The notes below the pieces were generated by a model. It was not told the origin of the DNA, did not search any database, and saw only the letters and a list, made by a program, of their open reading frames with translations. A stretch of DNA of 64,000 nucleotides. It comes from Chitinophagaceae bacterium 26-R-25 (GTDB taxonomy: Bacteria; Bacteroidota; Bacteroidia; Chitinophagales; Chitinophagaceae). Both the position numbers and the translations under genes were made by a program. Below, in pieces: positions 1 to 8,363 of the stretch. The DNA is taken from contig JARWSJ010000004.1 of the NCBI GenBank assembly GCA_029906195.1, positions 496,001-560,000 on the forward strand. The letters run 5' to 3'. Numbering within the stretch: the stretch's first letter is position 1; each line of letters opens with the position of its first letter.

Positions 1-41
1 TACAATTATTTAGATACATTAAGCTATAAAAATCAGATACT

Positions 42-509
42 ATGTCACAAAATGAAACTGTAGAGGTATTAAATGACCTTATCAAAATCAACAACGATCG
101 CGTTGCCGGATATCAAAATGCCATTGATAATACACCCGGTATCGATGTAGACTTAAAGGCCATTTTTAGAAACATGGCGAATGAAAGTCTTAAGTATAGT
201 AATCAACTTAAAGACGAAGTTGTCAAACTCGGTGGTGAGCCAGCAACCGGCACAACTTTGAGCGGAAAGATTTATCGTGCATGGGATGATGTAAAAGCAA
301 GCTTCTCAGGTAATGACAGACAATCTGTTTTAAATGCATGCGAATTTGGCGAAGATGCTGCGCAAAAAGCATATAAAGCTGCATTGTCTTCTGATGCTGA
401 GTTGCCGGCAGCTTTAAGACAAATAATCATGGATCAACAAACAGCTTTGAAAAAATCTCATGATTTGATCAAGAGCTATAGAGATGCGAATAAAGCAGTA
501 AGTGCTTAG
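42..509 (+). CDS. PA2169/DUF2383 family four-helix stress protein
   Basis: A 155-residue soluble, Lys/Ala-rich, all-helical protein without signal peptide. The opening NETVEVLNDLIKINNDRVAGY, the central MANESLKYSNQLKDEV and the late AALRQIIMDQQTALKKSHD segments are the helices typical of the PA2169 (DUF2383) family, a ferritin-like four-helix bundle seen in stress-induced loci of proteobacteria and Bacteroidota. The biochemical role is not established. The ATG is preceded by an A-rich stretch and no longer start is visible. It heads a group of small stress/envelope proteins in the first 18 kb, which suggests a general stress role by context only. An inverted repeat follows the stop codon. Confidence 0.85.
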   Translation: MSQNETVEVLNDLIKINNDRVAGYQNAIDNTPGIDVDLKAIFRNMANESLKYSNQLKDEVVKLGGEPATGTTLSGKIYRAWDDVKASFSGNDRQSVLNACEFGEDAAQKAYKAALSSDAELPAALRQIIMDQQTALKKSHDLIKSYRDANKAVSA

Positions 510-521
510 ATGGCTTAATGC

Positions 522-599
522 CAAACGCAAAACGCTGAACGCTTTACCTTAATGTCGGAGCCTCCGCATTGAGTGTAGAGCGTTCAGCATTTTGCATTG
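522..599. repeat. Inverted repeat downstream of the DUF2383 gene
   Basis: Arms of about 21 bases, at 522-543 (CAAACGCAAAACGCTGAACG...) and 579-599 (AGCGTTCAGCATTTTGCATT...), are near-perfect inverted copies around a 35-base loop. The stem would fold on either strand and sits just after the stop codon. It lacks a long U tail, so a terminator role is plausible but unproven. Confidence 0.7.
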
Positions 600-610
600 A
601 GCCCTAAGCA

Positions 611-645
611 AAAAAAGAAGCATTCCTTGTTAAACGAATGCTTCT
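611..645 (-). terminator. Intrinsic terminator of the small lmo0937-type gene
   Basis: The 10-base arms AGAAGCATTC (616-625) and GAATGCTTCT (636-645) form a perfect stem with a 10-base loop. Read on the minus strand it is followed by a run of T. It lies about 40 bases beyond the stop of the minus-strand small membrane gene. Confidence 0.8.
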
Positions 646-686
646 GAAATAGTGGTTGGTGATGTATGATGAGTGAGAATATTTTT

Positions 687-833
687 CTAAGCACGCCTGA
701 TCACACCAAGCAACAATGCGATAACTGCCAATACTAATAATACGTGAATCATCCCTGTTGCGCTATAAGCGAATACGCCCAATAGCCAACCTACTAATAA
801 AATCACTGCGATGATATAAAGTATGCTTCTCAT
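687..833 (-). CDS. lmo0937-family small membrane protein
   Basis: A 48-residue hydrophobic protein, beginning MRSILYIIAVILLVGWLLG and ending LLGVIRRA. Two membrane segments (about residues 3-22 and 27-44) are separated by a short FAYSATGMIH turn. This is the layout of the lmo0937 family of tiny membrane proteins, which are common beside stress genes in Bacteroidota; their function is unknown. Every codon was read on the reverse strand with no internal stop. The gene has its own downstream U-tailed hairpin, which supports it being real and separately transcribed. It is transcribed opposite to both neighbours. Confidence 0.85.
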   Translation of the reverse strand: MRSILYIIAVILLVGWLLGVFAYSATGMIHVLLVLAVIALLLGVIRRA

Positions 834-1013
834 AATCTTCAATGTTTTTTAGTGATTAATCTTTCAACGTGTATTGTAAAACCCGCGCCAGTGCATAAAA
901 GCAGGAATCGAGTGGAAGAAATTCCTCAAGTTGTTGAATTTTTACTTTAAAAGTTACCTCCGTTTCTCATTTTCAAACAGGCACATTATTATGAACTGTT
1001 TCAGAAAAAACAA

Positions 1014-1937
1014 GTGCTATCATTCAAAAGTTTTATAAACATTTTAAAATCAGCGGGTAAGAGCTTTGGCGCAGATAACGCTATTAAATTGAGCGCTTCG
1101 TTATCCTATTATACTGTATTTGCCCTTGGGCCCATGTTGATGATCATGATTTCTCTGGCCGGATTATTTCTCGGTGAAGACGCAGTGAAGGGAAAGATTT
1201 ACGCCCAGATAAGAACGCTGGTTGGTTCGTCTGCGGCGTTGCAAATACAAGACATTATCAAGAACATTGAGGCTTCGCAATTTACTTCTACCGGAGTGGT
1301 TATTGGTGGAATTTTACTGGTGCTTGGCGCGACAGGTGTTTTTACAGAGATACAGGATTCAATCAATTATATCTGGTCGATCAGGGCGAAACCCAAGAAG
1401 AACTGGCTGAGATATCTTACTAACAGGCTGATATCTTTTTCTTTAGTAGTAGGTCTTGGATTTCTGTTGTTGGTGTCGTTGCTCGTTAACACTTTGATAG
1501 ATGCCTTCAGCGATTATCTTACAAGATTCTTTTCAGATGATACTTACTACATCGCAGGCTTTATTAATACCGTTCTTACGCTGGGAATAATAACCGGGTT
1601 GTTCTCCATTATTTACAAAGTTTTACCCGATGCCAGGATTGCATGGCGGGATGCATTAGTGGGTTCAGGGTTTACAGCGATGTTATTTATACTGGGTAAA
1701 TTCCTCATTGGCCTTTACATGGCGCACTCAAAAGTTGGTTTAACGTATGGTGCCGCAGCATCAATCATTGTTATTCTTACCTGGATATACTATTCTTCTA
1801 TCATCTTGTATTTTGGTGCGGAGTTTACAAAGGTGTATGCGTTAACAAGAGGGCAGGGAATTAAGCCCTATGACACCGCTGTGTTCATTGTTAAAACGGA
1901 AACAAAGGAAATTAAACCAATGACTGAGGCAGGCTAA
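1014..1937 (+). CDS. YihY/virulence factor BrkB family membrane protein
   Basis: A 307-residue inner-membrane protein with about six hydrophobic segments. The N-terminal SASLSYYTVFALGPMLMIMI and the later GAAASIIVILTWIYYSSIIL stretches are the characteristic YihY/BrkB signatures. The family was once called ribonuclease BN by mistake; its actual transport or envelope role is not settled. The start is a GTG, because no in-frame ATG occurs upstream before a stop and the ATG at 991 is in another frame. The C-terminal tail is short and charged. It probably forms a single-gene unit; the 280 bases that follow contain no gene I can support. Confidence 0.88.
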   Translation: MLSFKSFINILKSAGKSFGADNAIKLSASLSYYTVFALGPMLMIMISLAGLFLGEDAVKGKIYAQIRTLVGSSAALQIQDIIKNIEASQFTSTGVVIGGILLVLGATGVFTEIQDSINYIWSIRAKPKKNWLRYLTNRLISFSLVVGLGFLLLVSLLVNTLIDAFSDYLTRFFSDDTYYIAGFINTVLTLGIITGLFSIIYKVLPDARIAWRDALVGSGFTAMLFILGKFLIGLYMAHSKVGLTYGAAASIIVILTWIYYSSIILYFGAEFTKVYALTRGQGIKPYDTAVFIVKTETKEIKPMTEAG

Positions 1938-2219
1938 AGGCAAACGTGGGCAGAGAGTTATGAGTGGTGAGTTCCGAAAAGTTGCAGGTCGTTTCTTTAA
2001 ACCGTATTTTTCTTGAGCCAGTGCTTTTGGCGGCACAGAAGATGCATAACCATATATCGGCAGTATTTCCGAAAGGCCGAATGCCGCCCGGAAGAAGACG
2101 ACTAAATCTGTATCAGGAAGTCAGGTAAACAAACAATTGCCCTACCGCACCAATGAAAGTCTTTACCCGTTCCGAGCCCATCCATTATTCAGTTACTCAA
2201 AAATTCAATTATTAAAAAT

Positions 2220-3731
2220 ATGCCTAACAGCCTCAACCCGGTAATAATCCAGTTCTTTCACTGGTATTATCCCGGGAATGGTAGACTCTGGAACGATTTC
2301 GTTGCCGAAGCACCAAATCTTGCAAAGCATGGTTTTACAAACGTATGGTTTCCTCCAGCTTACAAAGGATGCAACGGTGGCTATTCAATTGGTTATGATG
2401 CCTATGATCTCTTTGACCTGGGTGAGTTTGATCAGAAAGGAACCATTCCTACAAAATACGGTACCAAGGAGCAATACCTTAAGGCAATTGAAGCGGCACA
2501 CAAAAACAACATGGGTGTGATTGCGGACGCCGTTTTTAACCACAAAGCCGGAGCTGATGAATTGGAAAAATTTACAGTGAAGAAGGTAAATCCTGACAAC
2601 AGAAATGAATTCATCAGCGATCACTTTGACATTGAAGCGTGGACAAAATTTACATTTCCCGGACGTAATGGAAAGTATTCTGAATTTATTTGGGATCACA
2701 AATGTTTTTCCGGAGTGGACTGGGCAAACGATATAAATGAAGACGGGGTGTACAGTATTCAGAACGAATATGGCGAAGGTTGGGAAGAAGTAATGGAAAG
2801 TGAGTTGGGCAACTACGATTACCTGATGTATGCAGACATTGAGTTTCGCAACGCTTCTGTTCGTGAAGAATTGAAATACTGGGGCAAATGGTATTTGGAG
2901 CAAACGCATGTCGATGGTTTCAGATTAGATGCTGTTAAACATATTGCATCGTATTTCTTTAATGAATGGATAGACTATATGCGTTCGTTAAAAGAAGAGT
3001 ATACGCCGATGATTGGTGAATACTGGAACATTCATGACGTGAATGCTTTGCTTCGTTATATCGACGTTACCAAAGGAAGAATGCAATTGTTTGATGCGCC
3101 GCTTCACCATAATTTTTACACTGCGTCAAAAGCAGGGAAAGATTTTGATCTGCGTAATATTTTCAACAACACATTGGTGCAGCAAATGCCTACTCATGCC
3201 GTTACAATTGTAGACAATCATGATACGCAGCCATTGCAATCGCTGGAATCGCCGGTGGAAGACTGGTTCAAGCCACTTGCGCTAAGCCTGATCTTGTTGC
3301 GGACAGATGGCACTCCTTGTATTTTTCATCCTGCTTTATACGGAGCTGAGTATACCGACAATGGACACGATGGACAAGGTTACGATATTAAGATTTCACC
3401 CGTGGATATTTTACCAACGCTATTAAGGGCAAGAAAAGATTTTGCTTTTGGCATGCAGCGCGATTATTTCAATCATGGCAACTGCATAGGATGGACGAGG
3501 GAAGGAATTAAAGAAGTGCCGGGGTCTGGTTGCGCAGTTATTTTGTCAAACGGCACTGAAGGTTTTAAAGATATGCAAATGGGCAACACGCACGCCAACG
3601 AAACATTTGTTGACCTGCTGGGAAGAAGGAAAGAAAAAGTAAAACTCAACGGAGATGGATGGGGAAAGTTTATGTGTGACGGAGGCAGTGTGTCGGTGTG
3701 GGTGAGAGAGGAATTAGGAGTTAGGAATTAG
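2220..3731 (+). CDS. Alpha-amylase, cytoplasmic GH13 type
   Basis: A 503-residue glycoside hydrolase family 13 enzyme without signal peptide, so it should act on alpha-1,4-glucans or maltodextrins in the cytoplasm. The (beta/alpha)8 motifs are all visible: ADAVFNH (region I), VDGFRLDAVKHI with the nucleophile Asp (region II), MIGEYW with the acid/base Glu (region III) and VDNHDT with the transition-state Asp (region IV). The opening IQFFHWYYPGNGRLWNDF matches the GH13_5 group containing E. coli AmyA and Bacillus liquefying amylases, and the length fits. The last eight codons and the TAG stop fall inside a GGAATTA-type repeat, so the extreme C-terminus (ELGVRN) is repeat-derived. Confidence 0.93.
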   Translation: MPNSLNPVIIQFFHWYYPGNGRLWNDFVAEAPNLAKHGFTNVWFPPAYKGCNGGYSIGYDAYDLFDLGEFDQKGTIPTKYGTKEQYLKAIEAAHKNNMGVIADAVFNHKAGADELEKFTVKKVNPDNRNEFISDHFDIEAWTKFTFPGRNGKYSEFIWDHKCFSGVDWANDINEDGVYSIQNEYGEGWEEVMESELGNYDYLMYADIEFRNASVREELKYWGKWYLEQTHVDGFRLDAVKHIASYFFNEWIDYMRSLKEEYTPMIGEYWNIHDVNALLRYIDVTKGRMQLFDAPLHHNFYTASKAGKDFDLRNIFNNTLVQQMPTHAVTIVDNHDTQPLQSLESPVEDWFKPLALSLILLRTDGTPCIFHPALYGAEYTDNGHDGQGYDIKISPVDILPTLLRARKDFAFGMQRDYFNHGNCIGWTREGIKEVPGSGCAVILSNGTEGFKDMQMGNTHANETFVDLLGRRKEKVKLNGDGWGKFMCDGGSVSVWVREELGVRN

Positions 3732-3740
3732 GAATTAGAA
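3711..3740. repeat. GGAATTA-type repeat (family A) overlapping the amylase stop
   Basis: Near-tandem copies of GGAATTAGGA and TTAGGAATTAGGAATTAGAA. The amylase stop codon TAG lies within it. The same sequence recurs at 11511, 19286 and 45596. Confidence 0.8.
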
Positions 3741-3777
3741 GTGCTTCATCTCCTATCATTCGCGTTGACTCTCATCG

Positions 3778-3820
3778 TTCAGTTATTCAGTTAATCAATT
3801 ATTCAGTTATTCAGTCATTG
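3778..3820. repeat. CAGTTATT-type repeat (family C)
   Basis: Near-tandem 8-base units of the form CAGTTATT/CAGTTAAT/CAATTATT fill most of the gap between the amylase and the stress protein. The same units recur as inverted arms at many sites in the window. Confidence 0.75.
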
Positions 3821-3864
3821 CTCATGGCATAGTTTTTTTAACCTTATCTCTAAAATATCTAACC

Positions 3865-4371
3865 ATGGACGCGCAAGAAAAAAATGACCTGCAAAAGCTT
3901 AAAGAACTCGTAGAGGATATTGGCATCTGCATGTTCACAACTGTTGATGATCACGCTAAAATAAGCAGTAGGCCTATGTCTACGGTGAAGATTGATGAGA
4001 GCGGTTACATATGGTTTTTCACAAACGAATATTCAGAAACCATACAAGAGTTGTCAAAGGACAATATGGTGAGTTTGATTTATGCTCATCCCTCAAAAAA
4101 TGTTTATGTTGATATTAAAGGAACAACTTCCGTGATTATCAACAAGGATAAAATAAAAGAATTGTGGAACCCTATGTTGAAAGCATGGTTCCCAAAAGGA
4201 ATTGATGATCCTAAACTTTGCCTGATCAAAGTTGCGCCACAAGAAGCATATTATTGGAAAAATTCTTCTAACCAGGCTGTGGTGTTCCTTAATATTTTGA
4301 AAGCAATTGCAACAAGAGAACAATACTCTGAAGGAGAGCATGGCAAGATTAAGATCAATCAACCAGTGTAA
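3865..4371 (+). CDS. Pyridoxamine 5'-phosphate oxidase-fold general stress protein
   Basis: A 168-residue soluble protein with the split-barrel flavin-binding fold of the general stress protein 26 group. Recognisable parts are ICMFTTVDDHAKISSRPMST, where ISSRPM is the usual substrate/flavin loop, followed by GYIWFFTNEYSETIQEL and the W-containing KAWFPKGIDDPKLCLIKV segment near residue 110. Family members bind FMN or F420 and act as small oxidoreductases, but the substrate here is unknown. No signal peptide is present. It stands alone between two repeat-filled gaps. Confidence 0.9.
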   Translation: MDAQEKNDLQKLKELVEDIGICMFTTVDDHAKISSRPMSTVKIDESGYIWFFTNEYSETIQELSKDNMVSLIYAHPSKNVYVDIKGTTSVIINKDKIKELWNPMLKAWFPKGIDDPKLCLIKVAPQEAYYWKNSSNQAVVFLNILKAIATREQYSEGEHGKIKINQPV

Positions 4372-4408
4372 GAGTGAAAGAGTTTTGATCCGTACCTCTT
4401 TAAATCTA

Positions 4409-4523
4409 ATTAATAATTAATAATGAATAATTAATAGGGCAGCAGTGCTTTCGATGCCACAAACCAAGGCGGGATCAAAATTGCAGGGGATGAAATATTA
4501 ATTATTAATTATTAATTATTAAT
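4409..4523. repeat. TAATAATTAAT inverted repeat (family H)
   Basis: Left arm TAATTAATAATTAATAATGA (about 4409-4433) and right arm ATTAATTATTAATTATTAAT (about 4497-4523) are inverted copies around a 60-base centre. It fills the gap between two plus-strand genes. Confidence 0.75.
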
Positions 4524-4599
4524 TGCCATAGTGTATTAAAGCACCGAAGGGGAGTTCATTAGTTTGGCTCTCCTTTATTTTTTTAAATAGATCAATTTC

Positions 4600-5649
4600 A
4601 TGCAAACCTTTAATCTTCGACTGAAGCAAATTATTATTCTGATCATTATTGTAGTACTTATCTACGTGGTGTTGCATGAACTTATTGCATTTGTGCCCGG
4701 TTTCCTTGGCGCAATAACACTTTATGTTTTAAGCAGGGCAAATTATTTTCAATTGGTTTATCAAAGAAAATGGAAACGCGGATGGTCCGCAATGCTAATT
4801 ATTTTTTACTACACGTTGGTTATTGGATTACCCATCTATCTTGCCATCACTTTGATAAGCCCTAAGATTGATATGCTGATACACAACAGCGACCAGGTAA
4901 TTGCCAGTTTTAAAAAAGCGATCAATCATCTGCAGGCGAATTTCAAGATGCAGGTTATCTCTGAGAAAAAATTGGATGAAGGACTAAATGCCATCAGTCA
5001 GTACGCACCGTCGTTATTGAACAGCACAGCAAATGTTATAACCAATGTTGTTTTGATGTTGTTTGTTTTGTACCACATGCTGGTGAACGGAAGAGCGATG
5101 GAGAGGAGTCTTTCGCGGTTTATACCTTTGAAACCTTCTAATGTAAATACACTTGCATCAGAAACAAAGAAAATGGTGAAAGCCAACGCCATTGGTATTC
5201 CCATCATTTCATTGGTGCAAGGGACCGTGGCTATGTTCGGCTACTTTATATTCGGCGTAGATGAATATTTGTTGTGGGGATTCGTGACAGGTGTGTTTGC
5301 ATTCTTCCCTGTTGTAGGCACCGCGGTTGTTTGGGGGCCGTTGGTTGTTTATATGTTTGGAATTGGAATGAATTGGCAAGCTACATGGCTGATTGTATAT
5401 AGCCTGCTTGTAACAGGCAATGTTGATTACCTGGTGCGCATTACTTTACTTAAAAAGATGGGCGACATACATCCCGTTATTACCATCTTCGGAGTTATTG
5501 TGGGGCTGAATTTATTTGGATTTATTGGAGTTGTTTTCGGACCGTTGCTTATTAGCTACATTTTAATATTGATTGAAATCTATGTAAGTGAATTTGTAGA
5601 ACAAGATTTCAAAATAACTGAGGAAGTGCCTGCCGATTCTACATTGTGA
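4600..5649 (+). CDS. AI-2E family transporter (YdiK/PerM-like permease)
   Basis: A 349-residue inner-membrane protein with an N-terminal pair of membrane helices, a soluble helical region of about 100 residues (IDMLIHNSDQVIASFKKAIN onward) and a C-terminal bundle containing the conserved VTGVFAFFPVVGTAVVWGP and NLFGFIGVVFGPLLI segments. This is the AI-2E exporter/PerM family. Members have been linked to export of autoinducer-2 and to Na+/H+ antiport, and the substrate cannot be read from the sequence. The ATG is preceded by the stretch TAGATCAATTTC. It appears monocistronic. Confidence 0.88.
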   Translation: MQTFNLRLKQIIILIIIVVLIYVVLHELIAFVPGFLGAITLYVLSRANYFQLVYQRKWKRGWSAMLIIFYYTLVIGLPIYLAITLISPKIDMLIHNSDQVIASFKKAINHLQANFKMQVISEKKLDEGLNAISQYAPSLLNSTANVITNVVLMLFVLYHMLVNGRAMERSLSRFIPLKPSNVNTLASETKKMVKANAIGIPIISLVQGTVAMFGYFIFGVDEYLLWGFVTGVFAFFPVVGTAVVWGPLVVYMFGIGMNWQATWLIVYSLLVTGNVDYLVRITLLKKMGDIHPVITIFGVIVGLNLFGFIGVVFGPLLISYILILIEIYVSEFVEQDFKITEEVPADSTL

Positions 5650-5789
5650 GGTTTGATTTCTACACGAATTCAATGATTTGATACACGAATTTAATGAATT
5701 GTTATTGGCATTAGGTTTTTAAATAGTACTGAAAGTAAGTATAAGATTTACCATTATCTTTAAAACTGTAATCTAAAAAAAATAGTACT

Positions 5790-6449
5790 ATGAAACAGAA
5801 AAAAGTCCTTGTGAAAGTAATTGGTATTACCCTGTTGAGTGCGATAACAATAAGAGCATTTAGCCAGGAGCAACAAACAGATTATGAAAACAAACTCACA
5901 CCGAAATTTGGTATTAAAGGAGGTGTTAACCTGACAAATCTGTATGCAGATGATGTGAACGATGAGCATATGAAAGTTGGTGGAAATGTCGGAGTATTTG
6001 CGAAACTTCCCATTACAAAAGGCCTCTCTATTCAGCCGGAAGTTTTGTACAGCATGAAAGGCTCGCAGGTTAATTATAGCAATTTACTGGGTGATGGGAA
6101 ATACAGATTCAACCTGAATTATGTGGAAGTGCCGGTACTTGCAGTTATCAATGTGGCAAAAAATTTCAACATTCATGCTGGTGGTTATGCGGCTTTTCTT
6201 GCCTCAGCAAAAATAAAAGACGTTGATAACAATGGCGATGTAAATGGGGTGAAAGAATTAAACAAAGATGATTTTCAAACTTTCGATTATGGTCTGGTAG
6301 GGGGCTTCGGTTTTGATATTTCAGATGTTACACTGGGAGCCAGATATAATTATGGCCTTAAGGAAATTGGTAGATCAGGCGTTTCGGGCCAATTGGTTAA
6401 TAATGCTAAAAACAGTGCTATTTCTTTATATGTAGGGTTTGCGTTCTAG
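5790..6449 (+). CDS. Outer-membrane beta-barrel protein (porin family)
   Basis: A 219-residue protein with an N-terminal signal peptide (Lys-rich start, hydrophobic core VIGITLLSAITIRAFS, then QEQQ). The mature part has the alternating pattern of a small eight-stranded barrel: KFGIKGGVNLTNLYADD, LSIQPEVLYSMKGSQV, TLGARYNYGLKEIG and a C-terminus ending in aromatic residue F. This matches the PorT/OMP_b-brl_2 type common in Bacteroidota. No specific ligand is known. A strong hairpin follows the stop. Confidence 0.85.
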   Translation: MKQKKVLVKVIGITLLSAITIRAFSQEQQTDYENKLTPKFGIKGGVNLTNLYADDVNDEHMKVGGNVGVFAKLPITKGLSIQPEVLYSMKGSQVNYSNLLGDGKYRFNLNYVEVPVLAVINVAKNFNIHAGGYAAFLASAKIKDVDNNGDVNGVKELNKDDFQTFDYGLVGGFGFDISDVTLGARYNYGLKEIGRSGVSGQLVNNAKNSAISLYVGFAF

Positions 6450-6461
6450 GGGTTTATGGTT

Positions 6462-6498
6462 AAAGGGTTGTTGAAGTTTTATTCAACAACCCTCTTTA
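6462..6498 (+). terminator. Hairpin after the beta-barrel gene
   Basis: Perfect 11-base arms GGGTTGTTGAA (6465-6475) and TTCAACAACCC (6482-6492) with a 6-base loop, followed by CTCTTTAAAGG. It lies 15 bases after the stop codon. Confidence 0.75.
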
Positions 6499-6559
6499 AA
6501 GGCTGAATAATTGAAAGGAAGCGCTATTTCAAAAATAATCAGAAAAGGAGGAGTGAGTT

Positions 6560-6736
6560 ATGAAGCAATTATTTACGATAGTATTTCTTATGACGGTGTT
6601 GCCTGTCTCATTAATTTCCTGCAGTGCAATTGAAGGAATATTTAAGGCAGGTGTGTGGAGTGGAGTGATTATGGTTGTCGGTGTGATCGTGTTGATCGGA
6701 GTTATTTTCTATAGCTTGTTTAGAAACAAAGATTGA
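6560..6736 (+). CDS. Small lipoprotein with membrane anchor (58 aa)
   Basis: A 58-residue protein read directly from the sequence: MKQLFTIVFLMTVLPVSLIS then C-S-A-I-E-G-I-F. The SLISC lipobox at residues 17-21 suggests lipid attachment at Cys21. A second hydrophobic helix (about residues 33-53) precedes a basic end FRNKD. The CSAIEGIFKAGVWSG core is common to small Bacteroidota proteins often mislabelled phosphatidate cytidylyltransferase; the length rules out that enzyme. The ATG has a strong AAAAGGAGGAG ribosome-binding site, unusual for this phylum. Function unknown; context suggests envelope stress. Confidence 0.85.
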   Translation: MKQLFTIVFLMTVLPVSLISCSAIEGIFKAGVWSGVIMVVGVIVLIGVIFYSLFRNKD

Positions 6737-6762
6737 GCTGCAGACATGTATATCACGCTATT

Positions 6763-6893
6763 TCACCACTAAGGCACTAAGGGCACGTAGGTGCACTGAG
6801 AAGTGCGCTTAGTGTGAGACGCAAAAATAATTGTAATGATTGCGTTTTTAAAAATACCTTAGTGGACCTTAGTGGCCTTAGTGTCTTAGTGGT
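6763..6893. repeat. CCACTAAGGCACTAAG inverted repeat (family E)
   Basis: Left arm CACCACTAAGGCACTAAGGG at 6763 and right arm ending CTTAGTGTCTTAGTGGT at about 6893 are inverted copies with a centre containing GCAAAAATAA...TTGCGTTTTT. It fills the gap between convergent genes. The family recurs at 35687 and 40748. Confidence 0.8.
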
Positions 6894-6920
6894 AAACTTC
6901 TCTCTGAATGCAAAGCATTC

Positions 6921-8363
6921 TTAAGCTTTCTCAAATGTTATAGTAAACGTAGTTCCTTCGCCCGGCTCTGATTTTACATCGATGAATGCATTGTGTGCCT
7001 GGAGAATATTCAACGTGGAGGGCATGCCGAGACCCATTCCATTTCGCTTTGTAGTGTAATAGGGTTCGAACAGACGGCCCAGATCTTCGCGGGACATGCC
7101 TATGCCATTGTCCTGGATACTCACGCTGGGTTTGGCTCTATCTTCGATTGAAATAGATAACCTGCCCGGAGATTTTTCAATTGCTTCCATTGCATTGTTT
7201 ATAAGATTGGAAAATGCAAGATGCAGCTTTTCTTTGTCACCCATTATCATAACTGGCGTTTCGGGTTCTTTGTAGTCCAGAGAAATGCTTTTTAAGGCAA
7301 TGGTATCTTTCGCAACATTTAAATTTTCGTGAATTACGTCCTGCAGTGAAACCGGCGTCAGTTTGATGTCTGAGAAACGAAGCGATTGCAACAGCTCGGT
7401 GATCAGAGAATTGATGCGACCTGAATTTCGATTGATGATCTCCATGTACATGTGCGATTCCTCATCTTTCACAATGTCCATCAACTGTTCCAGTGAAAGA
7501 TTGATATTGTTCAAAGGATTCCTTACCTCGTGCGCCAACGTGCGCACCAGTCGGCCTGCGGCGGCAAGCTTCTCAATATTCAACGAAGCTTTTTCGTTGC
7601 GCTTCCTTTCGGTAATATCGTGAATAATTCCCTGGTAGTATAAAGTGTGTTGATCGCTGTCTTCGTTGGATAAGGTAAGTAGACAATACTTTAGTTGTCC
7701 CATTGCCGTTTTTAGTTCAACTTCATAATCCTTTATTTCTTGCTCGTTATTGATCTGTTCGAGAATGTTTTTCTTGACATTGTGATCAATAATAAAATCG
7801 AAGAAGCGGTATTGATCAATTTGCAAAGGATCAAGTTGAAGCAGTTCAAGACCCGCAGAATTTATTTGTATCAATCTCCCTTTGTGGTCGCCAATGAAAA
7901 TGGCATCTTTCGATTTCTCGAAGATGCTTCTGTATTTTTTTTCATTCGCCTTCAATGCTTTTAAAGTTGCACTTCTTTCCAATGCATAGCGAATGCAGCG
8001 TTCCAGCTTTTCAGGGGTTAGTTCGCCCTTAACCAAATAATCGGTGGCGCCAATAACCACGGCCTGTCTGTCAATCTCGGGATTGCCTTTGCCGGTTAAT
8101 AGAATAAAAGGCATTTCAGAGCCTTCAGCAAGGGACTGATTGATGAAATCCAATCCGGTCTTAATGCCGAGACGGTAATCCACAAAACAGATGTCGCAAT
8201 CATTTTGTCGCATTCTTTCAATGGCAGTGCTGTATGAGTAGCACCAGTGCGCCTTGAAAGTGCCGCTGGTAATGGATTGCAGATAATCATTCATTATGAA
8301 ATAATCATCTTCATCGTCTTCCACCACCATTACATTGAGAAGTCTATTCTTCAGTTGGGGCAT
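6921..8363 (-). CDS. REC-PAS hybrid sensor histidine kinase
   Basis: A 480-residue soluble protein with a receiver domain (residues about 8-130: VVEDDEDD acidic pocket, phospho-acceptor Asp in DICFVDYRLG, Lys in YLVKGELT), a PAS domain (about 145-255), a HisKA dimerisation region with H-box LAHEVRNPLNN (about 280) and an HATPase_c domain with NLINNAMEAIE, DNGIGM and GMGLGM boxes. The receiver upstream of the sensor suggests it is itself a phosphorylation target. The start overlaps the end of the preceding kinase gene by 20 bases, so the two are translationally coupled. It is the last gene of the rpoN-linked regulatory operon. Confidence 0.93.
   Translation of the reverse strand: MPQLKNRLLNVMVVEDDEDDYFIMNDYLQSITSGTFKAHWCYSYSTAIERMRQNDCDICFVDYRLGIKTGLDFINQSLAEGSEMPFILLTGKGNPEIDRQAVVIGATDYLVKGELTPEKLERCIRYALERSATLKALKANEKKYRSIFEKSKDAIFIGDHKGRLIQINSAGLELLQLDPLQIDQYRFFDFIIDHNVKKNILEQINNEQEIKDYEVELKTAMGQLKYCLLTLSNEDSDQHTLYYQGIIHDITERKRNEKASLNIEKLAAAGRLVRTLAHEVRNPLNNINLSLEQLMDIVKDEESHMYMEIINRNSGRINSLITELLQSLRFSDIKLTPVSLQDVIHENLNVAKDTIALKSISLDYKEPETPVMIMGDKEKLHLAFSNLINNAMEAIEKSPGRLSISIEDRAKPSVSIQDNGIGMSREDLGRLFEPYYTTKRNGMGLGMPSTLNILQAHNAFIDVKSEPGEGTTFTITFEKA

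Noticed and set aside
1938-2219. Search for a gene between YihY and the amylase
   Set aside because: Only short shadow frames without start context; part of the gap is family C repeat.
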